This document shows positions 58,340 to 64,000 of a stretch of DNA of 64,000 bases, piece after piece. Location of the stretch: assembly GCA_016208685.1 (NCBI GenBank), contig JACQXM010000027.1:62001-126000 (forward strand), in the 5' to 3' direction. The stretch is from Planctomycetota bacterium. Its GTDB lineage: Bacteria > Planctomycetota > Phycisphaerae > UBA1845. The translations under genes and the position numbers were made by a program. Each line of letters starts with the position of its first letter. The stretch's first letter is position 1. Under the pieces are notes generated by a model. That model did not search any database, was not told where the DNA came from, and saw only the letters and a list, made by a program, of their open reading frames with translations.

Positions 58340-59962
58340 ATGGCTAACGCCCAGCCCCAACCCGACGTGCGTGACATTCGCGACAAGCTGCGCCGCGGAC
58401 TTCCGCTCTCCATCGAGGAGGGGATGCAGCTTCATGAGTTGGTGGACATTCACACCCTGGGCGAGTTGGCGAACGAGGTCCGGGAGCGTCTCCACGGCCG
58501 CAACGCCTACTACAACGTCAACCGCCATATCAACTACACCAACTACTGCGTCCTGCGCTGCAAGTTCTGCTCGTTCTACCGGCCGTACCCCCGAGCCACG
58601 GGCTTCAGCCCGCGCGGACTCATGGACAGCGACGACGCGACGGAGCGACAAGGCGACGGAGGGGAAACGAGGCACGAAGGGGGAGGGAGGCACGAAGGCA
58701 CGGAGGCACGTAGGCACGAAGGCCCAGAGCCGCGACCGTCAGGGAGCGGGGAAACAGAGCCGCGACCGTCAGGGAGCGGGCCCAAAAGCGACGAAGCGAC
58801 GAAGCGACAAAGCGGCAGAGGTTCGACGCAAAAGGGAACAGGTAACTGGGAACCAGGCGCTGCGGAACCGGCTGGCGCTGTGGGACCGGCAAGCGCTGGG
58901 GGACCGGCTTTCCAGCCGGTCACTCTCCAGCCGGTCAATGACTCGAAAGCTCGCCCTCGGTCCAACCGCGTGGAGTTACCGCTTGCCCCCCACAGCGCCC
59001 GCGACATCGACTCAACCGCCGCCGGGTACGAGTACTCCGTCGATGAGATCGTCGCCCAGGCGCGCGAGGCCTACGCGCGGGGTGCCACGGAGGTGCACAT
59101 TGTCGGCGGGCTGCATCCCAAGCTGCCCTTCTCCTTCTACCTCGACATGTGCCGCAGCATCCGCGAGTCCTGCCCGCACCTGCACATCAAGGCCTTTACC
59201 GCCATCGAGATCATCCACTTTACGCGGATCGCCCGCCCCCGGCTGTCCATCGCCGAGGTGCTCACGCAGCTTCGCGAGGCCGGGCTGGGAAGCCTCCCCG
59301 GCGGGGGAGCGGAAATCTTCGACGACCGCGTGCACGATGAGGCCTTCAAGAACAAAGTCGGCGAGGCGGAGTGGTTCGAAGTGCACCGCACGGCGCACGA
59401 GCTGGGTATCTTTACCAACGCCACCATGCTCTACGGCCACGTGGAGACCCCGCGCGAACGCCTCGTGCACCTGGCCAAACTGCGCGCGCATCAGGAAGAA
59501 AGCCTGCGCTCCCGGCGGGCGCATTTCAACTGTGTCATACCCTTGTCGTTCATTCCCGACGGCAGCGCCCTTTCGCACCTTGCGGGGCCGAGCGGCCTGA
59601 CCGATCTGAAAACGCTGGCGATCTCGCGGCTGATGTGCCTGAACATTCCACACATCAAGGCCTTCTGGATCATGCAGACGCCGAAACTCGCGCAGCTATC
59701 GCTCAACTGGGGCGTGGACGACATCGACGGCACGGTGGTGTACTACGACATCGCCAAGCGCGAAGGCCACGGCACGCACCAGGAACTCACGGTCGACCGC
59801 CTGCAACGCCTGATCCGCGAGGCGGGCTGTGAGCCGGTGGAGCGGGATACGCTGTATCGGAGGGTGATCCGCGACGACCACAGGTGGTGGGTCGATGGCG
59901 GCCATAGCTCTTTTCGCCCGGAGGGCGCACGACCGTTGCCAGGGACTTCCAGTCCCTGGTAG
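58340..59962 (+). CDS. mqnE: Aminofutalosine synthase MqnE carrying repeat-derived insertion and tail
   Basis: The frame encodes MqnE-type radical SAM: LHGRNAYYNVNRHINYTNYCVLRCKFCSFYR with the CxxxCxxC cluster at residues 70, 74 and 77. Further blocks are ATEVHIVGGLHPKLPFSFY, HIKAFTAIEI, SLPGGGAEIF, EVHRTAHELGIFTNATMLYGH, VIPLSFIPDGSALS and a terminal FWIMQTPKLAQLSLNWGVDDIDGTVVYYDIAKREGHGTHQ. It would convert a futalosine-pathway precursor on the route to menaquinone. Residues about 82-225 are foreign repeat-derived sequence, and the last ~23 residues come from the palindromic element at 59891. The reading frame is intact, so a functional protein with a loop of about 140 residues is possible. 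Family length is about 370-400 against 540 here. Confidence 0.85.
   Translation: MANAQPQPDVRDIRDKLRRGLPLSIEEGMQLHELVDIHTLGELANEVRERLHGRNAYYNVNRHINYTNYCVLRCKFCSFYRPYPRATGFSPRGLMDSDDATERQGDGGETRHEGGGRHEGTEARRHEGPEPRPSGSGETEPRPSGSGPKSDEATKRQSGRGSTQKGTGNWEPGAAEPAGAVGPASAGGPAFQPVTLQPVNDSKARPRSNRVELPLAPHSARDIDSTAAGYEYSVDEIVAQAREAYARGATEVHIVGGLHPKLPFSFYLDMCRSIRESCPHLHIKAFTAIEIIHFTRIARPRLSIAEVLTQLREAGLGSLPGGGAEIFDDRVHDEAFKNKVGEAEWFEVHRTAHELGIFTNATMLYGHVETPRERLVHLAKLRAHQEESLRSRRAHFNCVIPLSFIPDGSALSHLAGPSGLTDLKTLAISRLMCLNIPHIKAFWIMQTPKLAQLSLNWGVDDIDGTVVYYDIAKREGHGTHQELTVDRLQRLIREAGCEPVERDTLYRRVIRDDHRWWVDGGHSSFRPEGARPLPGTSSPW
58583..59010 (+). repeat. Repeat mosaic inside mqnE
   Basis: The segment lies directly after the Fe-S cluster motif. 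It holds a GGGCTTCAGCCC palindrome and a GCACGAAGG/GGCACGGAGGCACG purine-rich stretch (58670-58725). Two perfect copies of a 25-base motif starting AGAGCCGCGACCGTCAGGG follow (58726-58750, 58756-58780), then GACGAAGCGAC repeats and a GACCGGCTTTCCAGCCGGTC palindrome (58910-58930). It contains no stop codon in the mqnE frame. Confidence 0.8.
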
Positions 59963-60005
59963 AAGGACTTCTTGGGTTCTTTTCCCCGCCCGGAGGGCGG
60001 ACGAG
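59891..60005 (+). repeat. Two-palindrome REP-like element, copy B
   Basis: It has the order GATGGCGGCCATAGCTC, CGCCCGGAGGGCG, CACGACCGTTG, CCAGGGACTTCCAGTCCCTGG, AGGACTTCTTGGGTTCTTTTC, CGCCCGGAGGGCGG. It begins within the 3' end of mqnE and supplies its last codons and stop (TAG 59960-59962). It ends eight bases before the RAYT gene and is roughly 85% identical by eye to copy D. Confidence 0.82.
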
Positions 60006-60012
60006 GCATTCA

Positions 60013-60465
60013 ATGCCCAGCGCTTGGACGCAAAACTTCTATCACGCCGTCTTCAGCACCCACGACCGGGCGGGCTTGATCACACCGGAGGTCGAGGCCC
60101 GACTGTACCCATTCCTGGGCGGGATCGTGCGCGATCTACGGTGCACGCTGTTGGCAGTTAACGGCATGCCCGACCACGTTCATCTGTTGATCCGCTACCG
60201 CGCCGATCTGTCACACTCCGACTTGCTTCGTCACATTAAAGGCCGGTCGTCGAAGTGGATCAACGAGACTTTCCCCACCGGCGGACGTTTTTCTTGGCAA
60301 GAAGGCTACGGTGGCTTCACCGTGAGCAAATCCGCGGTCCCCGAGGTGGAAGCCTACATCGCGCGACAGAAAGAGCACCACCAGCGCCAGGATTTCAAGG
60401 CGGAGTTCCTGGAACTGCTTCGCCGGCACGGGATCGAGCATGCGGACGGTGAAGTCTTCCCATGA
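60013..60465 (+). CDS. REP-associated tyrosine transposase (RAYT, IS200-like Y1 family)
   Basis: The 150-residue protein belongs to the Y1_Tnp family: FYHAVFSTHDRAGLITPEVEARLYPFLGGI, the HUH metal site MPDHVHLLIRYRADL (His-x-His at residues 56-58), KGRSSKWINETFPTG, FSWQEGYGGFTVSKSAVPEVEAYIARQKEHH with the probable catalytic Tyr in EAYI, and a C-terminal FLELLRRHGIEHADG. Such RAYTs nick single-stranded DNA at palindromic REP hairpins and are single-copy domesticated transposases. It is flanked by element copies B (direct) and C (inverted), consistent with a RAYT and its own REPs. Standard IS200 ends were not identified. Confidence 0.88.
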   Translation: MPSAWTQNFYHAVFSTHDRAGLITPEVEARLYPFLGGIVRDLRCTLLAVNGMPDHVHLLIRYRADLSHSDLLRHIKGRSSKWINETFPTGGRFSWQEGYGGFTVSKSAVPEVEAYIARQKEHHQRQDFKAEFLELLRRHGIEHADGEVFP

Positions 60466-60557
60466 GGCTCGTCCGCCCTCCGGGCGAGCCAGAGGGGGCG
60501 GGCCTACCTCCAGGGGCTTGAAGCCCCTGGCAACCAGCGCTCGCCCTCCGGGCGTAG
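60466..60557 (-). repeat. Two-palindrome REP-like element, copy C (inverted)
   Basis: In reverse complement it reads CGCCCGGAGGGCG, AGCGCTGGTTG, CCAGGGGCTTCAAGCCCCTGG, GGAGGTAGG and CGCCCGGAGGGCGGACGAG, matching copies A and B. It begins at the RAYT stop, so B and C flank the transposase in opposite orientation. A partial degenerate copy (60570-60605) follows. Confidence 0.8.
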
Positions 60558-60608
60558 GCGATCCACGGCCGTCGGGCGCACGGCGGTTGCCAGGCGCTCA
60601 GTCCCGGG

Positions 60609-60715
60609 TCCATGGCGGCCATAGCTCGCTTCGCCCGGAGGGTGCACGATTGTTGCCTGGGACTTCCAGTCCCCTGTAGTAGGACTTCCTGGTTTCTTCC
60701 CCCCGCCCGCCCGAT
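60609..60715 (+). repeat. Two-palindrome REP-like element, copy D
   Basis: It has the same order as copy B: CATGGCGGCCATAGCTCG, CGCCCGGAGGGTG, CACGATTGTTG, CTGGGACTTCCAGTCCCCTG, AGGACTTCCTGGTTTCTTC, then CCGCCCG. Several substitutions break the inner palindrome. It lies immediately upstream of the transglutaminase-like gene, so it may extend into that gene's leader. Confidence 0.78.
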
Positions 60716-60791
60716 GTCGCGTCGCCGCGGCCCCCCACCTCGCCGGCATCTCTCGACGCCCGCCGCCGCCGCCCGGATAATCCACCACCGC

Positions 60792-61808
60792 ATGATCCTC
60801 CACCTCCTTCTGCTTACCGGCTCTGTATCCGCAGCGCCGGGCGACGCGCCGCGTTCGCCGGCGCCCGGACTCATCGAGTACGTCAACCCCGCGCGATACG
60901 AAATCACACAGAGCATCAACGCCACCAACACCGACGTCTCAGCGCTGGAACTCCTGGAACTGAACCTGCCGATTCCCCAGAACTGGCCGGAGCAGCACGT
61001 CAGCGACGTTGCGGTGACCGGCGACGCCACCTTTCGCCTACGCGACCTTGAAGGCATGGGCACCATCGTGCGCAGCCTCTACCGCCAGGCCGGGCAAGGA
61101 CCCAAACCGGGTGAATCGCGGACCCTCACTGTGACTTACCGCCTGGAATGCCGGGAAATCCGCACCGACTCCGCGGCGCTGGCGACGCGGCGATACCCAT
61201 CCTACGACCAGCGCAGCCCCGACTACCGGCGCTTTACGCGCGGCGAGAAGCTCATTGAGGCCGACGCCCCGCCCATCGCGGCCCTGGCGCAGGAGCTGCG
61301 GCGCCAGGCGCCCGGCCCCTACGCCTACGCCCGTGCCGCGTTCGACCACGTGGTGGACCACACGGAGTACGTCAGCCCCTCGCCCGCCCAGGGGGCGCTG
61401 GAATGCCTGCAAAAGGGCAAGGCGGACTGCGGGTCGTACGCGGCGCTGTTCGTGGCCCTTTGCCGCGCCGGCGGCGTGCCCGCCCGGCCGGTGGCCGGCT
61501 GCTGGGCCTTGGGTGACAATCAGTGGCACTGCTGGGCGGAGTTCCTTCTGCCGGGCGTGGGCTGGGTGCCCGCCGACCCCACGGCGGCGCAGCGCGGCGC
61601 CGGCGAGCGCGCCTACTACTTCGGCAACCTCGACAACAACCGCGTGGCGCTCGCCAAGACGTTCAACCTCACCGTCAACACCACCCGGGGAAGCAGGGAA
61701 TTGGGGTTCGTGCAGGTGGGAACCTGGTGGTGGGTCCCTGCGCCCGGCAGCAGCGGCAGTCGGATGGGCGTGGAGCACCGCTTCCGCGGGGCGAAGGCCC
61801 CGGATTAG
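60792..61808 (+). CDS. Secreted transglutaminase-like (cysteine protease fold) protein
   Basis: The 338-residue product has an N-terminal hydrophobic signal (MILHLLLLTGSVSAA) and a transglutaminase-like core. The catalytic Cys is in GKADCGSYAALFVALCRAGGVPARPVAG, the His in NQWHCWAEFLLPGVGW and the Asp in VPADPTAAQRG. A beta-rich N-terminal domain (residues about 30-130: YEITQSINATNTDVSALELLELNLPIP) precedes it. Its members are often peptidases or cross-linkers of surface proteins. ATG 60792 was chosen over the frame open from 60612, whose extra part is encoded by element D. Confidence 0.85.
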   Translation: MILHLLLLTGSVSAAPGDAPRSPAPGLIEYVNPARYEITQSINATNTDVSALELLELNLPIPQNWPEQHVSDVAVTGDATFRLRDLEGMGTIVRSLYRQAGQGPKPGESRTLTVTYRLECREIRTDSAALATRRYPSYDQRSPDYRRFTRGEKLIEADAPPIAALAQELRRQAPGPYAYARAAFDHVVDHTEYVSPSPAQGALECLQKGKADCGSYAALFVALCRAGGVPARPVAGCWALGDNQWHCWAEFLLPGVGWVPADPTAAQRGAGERAYYFGNLDNNRVALAKTFNLTVNTTRGSRELGFVQVGTWWWVPAPGSSGSRMGVEHRFRGAKAPD

Positions 61809-61920
61809 TGCCCGTCGCCCGCGGCACCGAAAACGCCTACACTCTGCCGCAACCCGCGCCGGCCGGGGACTCCCGCCGGCGCCCTGGCGGACTCGGAGGT
61901 GTCGGTTGGAAGGCCGTGGA

Positions 61921-63300
61921 ATGCTCGCCGAACCCAAGCTCTCCTGGCGGTTTCCCGCTACCTTCTGGATCGCCAACGTCGCCGAGCTTTTCGAGCGAGC
62001 CGCCTTCTACGGCATGTTCATCGTGCTGGTCGTCTACCTGTCGGACGTTGTGGGCTTCACGGACATCGAAGCCGGGAATGTGGCCGCCGGATTCGCCGCG
62101 CTGCTCTACCTCCTGCCCCCGTTCCTGGGCGCCCTGGCCGACAAGATCGGCTTCCGCGCGGCGCTGATCGTCGCCTTCGCCAGCCTCAGCGCGGGTTACT
62201 TTCTGCTCGGCGCGCTGCCCTACAAACCCACGACGGTGATCTCGCTGGCCCTTGTGGCCTTCGGCGGAGCCATCGTCAAGCCGGTGATTTCCGGGACCGC
62301 CGCCCAGTGCTCCGATGAACGTCATCGGGCGCGGGCGTTCTCGGTGTTCTACTGGGCGGTGAACATCGGGTCCTTTTCGGGCAAGACGTTCGCCGCGCCC
62401 CTTCGGGAGCATTACGGACTGGCCTACATCGATTACTTCTCGGCCGCGGCGGCTTTCGCCGCCCTGCTGTGGGTGACGCTGTTCTACCGCAACGTAAACC
62501 GGAGCGCGCCGACCCGCACCTTCGACGATATTTGCCGCGGATTCGGCAGGGTGCTTACGAACTTCCGCTTCATGGCTCTGATTCTCATCGTCGCCGGGTT
62601 CTGGATCATTCAGGGGCAGATCTACGCCACCATGTCCAAGTACGTCTTTCGCCTTCTCGGCCCCGGCGCCAGGCCGGAATGGCTGGCGAACGTCAACCCG
62701 CTCGTGGTCGTGCTCTGCGTCGTCCCCATCACCCATGCCATCCGGAAGCTGAAGCCCGAAAGCGCCATCGGCATCGGGCTCTTCATCATTCCGTTCTCCG
62801 CGGTGGCCATCGCGTGCAGCCCGCTGCTCGAGGCCGTCACCGGTAAATCGCTTTCCGTGTTCGGGTGGTTCACGCTGCACCCCGTGACCGCTCTGGTGAT
62901 CGTGGGGATCGCCATCCAGGGTTTGGCGGAGTGTTTCCTCTCGCCCAAGTTCCTCGAGTATGCCTCGCGACAGGCGCCTCCCGGTGAGGAGGGGCTGTAC
63001 ATGGGGTACCAGCACCTCACCACGTTCTTTGCATGGTTCGCGGGCTTCATTCTCTCCGGACACCTGTTGGATCGGTTCTGCCCCGACCCGGCGAAGATGC
63101 CGGCGGAGGTGCGGGCGAGTCTGCAGGCGGCGATTGAAACCGGCTCCGCCCTTCCCGCGGAATACGCCCATGCACATTACATCTGGATCGTGTACGCCGG
63201 CATCGGCGTGGCCGCGTTCCTGGCGCTGCATGTGTTTCGAATCGTCACCGGTCGCGTCGACCGCTACCACGCCGCCGCAACCGCGGACGGCGCCGCGTGA
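61921..63300 (+). CDS. POT/PTR2-family proton-dependent oligopeptide transporter
   Basis: The 459-residue protein has about 12 membrane helices and POT-family landmarks. It opens with FWIANVAELFERAAFYGMFIVLVVYL (the ELFER motif), and has GALADKIGFRAALIVAF, GTAAQCSDERHRARAFSVFYWAVNIGSFSGKTFAAPLREHYG and a C-terminal EEGLYMGYQHLTTFFAWFAGFI. It takes up di- and tripeptides with protons. ATG 61921 follows a GGAAGG site. It converges on the candidate selenoprotein gene with a 42-base gap. Confidence 0.88.
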   Translation: MLAEPKLSWRFPATFWIANVAELFERAAFYGMFIVLVVYLSDVVGFTDIEAGNVAAGFAALLYLLPPFLGALADKIGFRAALIVAFASLSAGYFLLGALPYKPTTVISLALVAFGGAIVKPVISGTAAQCSDERHRARAFSVFYWAVNIGSFSGKTFAAPLREHYGLAYIDYFSAAAAFAALLWVTLFYRNVNRSAPTRTFDDICRGFGRVLTNFRFMALILIVAGFWIIQGQIYATMSKYVFRLLGPGARPEWLANVNPLVVVLCVVPITHAIRKLKPESAIGIGLFIIPFSAVAIACSPLLEAVTGKSLSVFGWFTLHPVTALVIVGIAIQGLAECFLSPKFLEYASRQAPPGEEGLYMGYQHLTTFFAWFAGFILSGHLLDRFCPDPAKMPAEVRASLQAAIETGSALPAEYAHAHYIWIVYAGIGVAAFLALHVFRIVTGRVDRYHAAATADGAA

Positions 63301-63342
63301 CGCATGCCAGCCCGTAGCCGCGCCACAATTCCACCGGCGTGC

Positions 63343-63963
63343 CTACTCGTTCGCGGCGCTTAAGAGCATCGACTTGAGCGCGGAGTAATTGGCGGGCTCG
63401 GCCAGGTCGTGTTCCGTAAGGTTATAGGTGGCGACGTGCTCGCTGTCGGCCCCCACGACGTAGACGTCCCGATACTCGACGTTCCAGAGCGTCCAGGCGT
63501 CGTCGTCGCTGGTGGATTGCAGCCACGGAATGGTCCGACCGGAGGTAATCAGCTCGTTGTCCGATTCCAGTCCGATCTCATTAACCCCTAGAATCTGGAT
63601 CGGGCGCGCCGTGTCCTCCAACATCAACTCGGCCTGCATCTGATCGAGGAAGCCGAACTGGCTTCGACAGTACCCTCACGTCGAGTGTCCGAAGTACCAG
63701 GCGGAGACCTGCCCGAGGTAATCGCGCGGCGAGACCTCGCTGTCGTACCGCGCCGAGCGCGGGTTTACGTCCCGGAGCGAGAAATCCGGCAACACCGCGG
63801 CCGAGGCGACCGGCTCCCCTACCGACCCGGCCGCCTCGTCACCCGGCTGGTTGGGAACCCCGCCGCCGGCGGCGCCTGCGGTAACGCCCGCCGCGCAGCC
63901 GAAAAGCGACGCCCCGACGGCAACCACCACAATCGTCAGAAGTCCGCGAGTCATACGTACCAT
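63343..63963 (-). CDS. Candidate selenoprotein: redoxin/thioredoxin-fold lipoprotein with in-frame UGA (U-x-x-C)
   Basis: Two open frames on the minus strand, 63963-63679 and the 3' frame through 63343, are in register and separated only by TGA at 63678-63676. Reading TGA as selenocysteine gives 206 residues: an N-terminal signal with lipobox (LFGC, Cys23), a Gly/Pro-rich linker (29-56), then a redoxin fold (VLPDFSLRDVNPRS, VSAWYFGHST-U96-GYC99-RSQFGFLDQM, ILGVNEIGLESDN, VYVVGADSEHVATYNL). U96-x-x-C99 replaces the family's CxxC. The codons after TGA encode conserved-looking redoxin sequence, so this is not a random tail. NCBI annotates similar 'redoxin domain-containing (seleno)proteins' in related bacteria. 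A nonsense-mutated pseudogene or a sequencing error is the alternative. Confidence 0.75.
63649..63678 (-). promoter_or_regulatory. SECIS-like hairpin behind the UGA
   Basis: Right after UGA (63678-63676) come ten bases, then a perfect six-base stem GAAGCC (63665-63660), loop AGTTC and GGCTTC (63654-63649). The loop begins 16 bases after the UGA and has G as its second base, as bacterial SECIS elements do. The stem is short and the identification is by eye. Confidence 0.5.
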
Positions 63964-64000
63964 CGGTTCATCGTCTCCGCATCCACGGGAACGTCCCCAC

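Noticed and set aside
58726..58780. CRISPR array in mqnE
   Set aside because: Only two 25-base copies, five bases apart, without spacers of spacer length; they are part of a repeat mosaic inside a gene.
60013..60465. Active IS200/IS605 insertion sequence
   Set aside because: There is no tnpB and no recognisable IS200 left/right ends; flanking palindromes occur in multiple copies without a transposase, which fits a RAYT with REPs.
63679..63963. Upstream half of the redoxin as a complete small lipoprotein ending at TGA
   Set aside because: The following in-register codons continue the redoxin fold with a Cys at the expected distance, so the short form would lack its active site.

Overview
The window reads as a GC-rich chromosome segment from a Gram-negative-type bacterium, most likely Planctomycetota and possibly Phycisphaerae (inferred from gene content). 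The pointers are an LpxC-FabZ fusion, lipid A and outer-membrane assembly genes, PEP-CTERM-type C-termini, the futalosine menaquinone route, a REP-associated transposase with several families of dispersed palindromic repeats, and a redoxin with an in-frame UGA. All calls were made by reading the sequence; no database search was possible.

Layout. 1-8.5 kb: the tail of a sorted surface protein, then leftward lpxD-lpxI, an S9 peptidase and a MORN-like lipoprotein, then a rightward HEAT-repeat/membrane protein pair. 9-15.4 kb: tRNA-Gln and a tight rightward housekeeping run, glmU(short)-prs-rplY-pth-rpsF-ssb-rplI-dnaB. 15.4-16 kb: repeats and a candidate promoter. 16-23.6 kb: an outer-membrane operon, bamA-skp-lpxD(second copy)-lpxC/fabZ-lpxA-Gfo/Idh oxidoreductase. 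23.6-26.7 kb: leftward trans-sulfuration-type PLP enzyme, cysteine-rich lipoprotein and GNAT enzyme. 27-30 kb: lptD. 30-38.4 kb: a hybrid histidine kinase, then a rightward signalling operon (histidine kinase, receiver, HD-GYP, degenerate GGDEF, STAS). 38.8-50 kb: a type IV pilus/type II secretion-like operon with PilB, PilC, PilM, PilN, PilO and PilP-like proteins, four prepilin-like proteins, a GspG-like pseudopilin and a PilX-like protein. 50-57.3 kb: an exopolysaccharide locus. 57.4-64 kb: a PEP-CTERM protein, mqnE interrupted by repeats, the REP/RAYT cluster, a transglutaminase-like protein, a POT transporter and the candidate selenoprotein.

How the genes fit together. The Lpx enzymes, BamA, Skp and LptD together indicate a lipid A-bearing outer membrane. 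The kinase/receiver/HD-GYP/GGDEF/STAS block sits directly upstream of the pilus genes and may control surface attachment. The FkbM, glycosyltransferase, sugar-transferase and Wza-like genes would make and export a surface polysaccharide.

The most notable items are: (i) a redoxin lipoprotein read through UGA as U-x-x-C with a SECIS-like hairpin; (ii) a RAYT flanked by inverted copies of a two-palindrome element; (iii) mqnE carrying about 140 codons of repeat-derived sequence directly after its Fe-S motif, and ending inside another repeat; (iv) LpxA with a C-terminal InlB-type repeat domain; and (v) a degenerate nucleotidyltransferase fused to a sugar-phosphate transferase.
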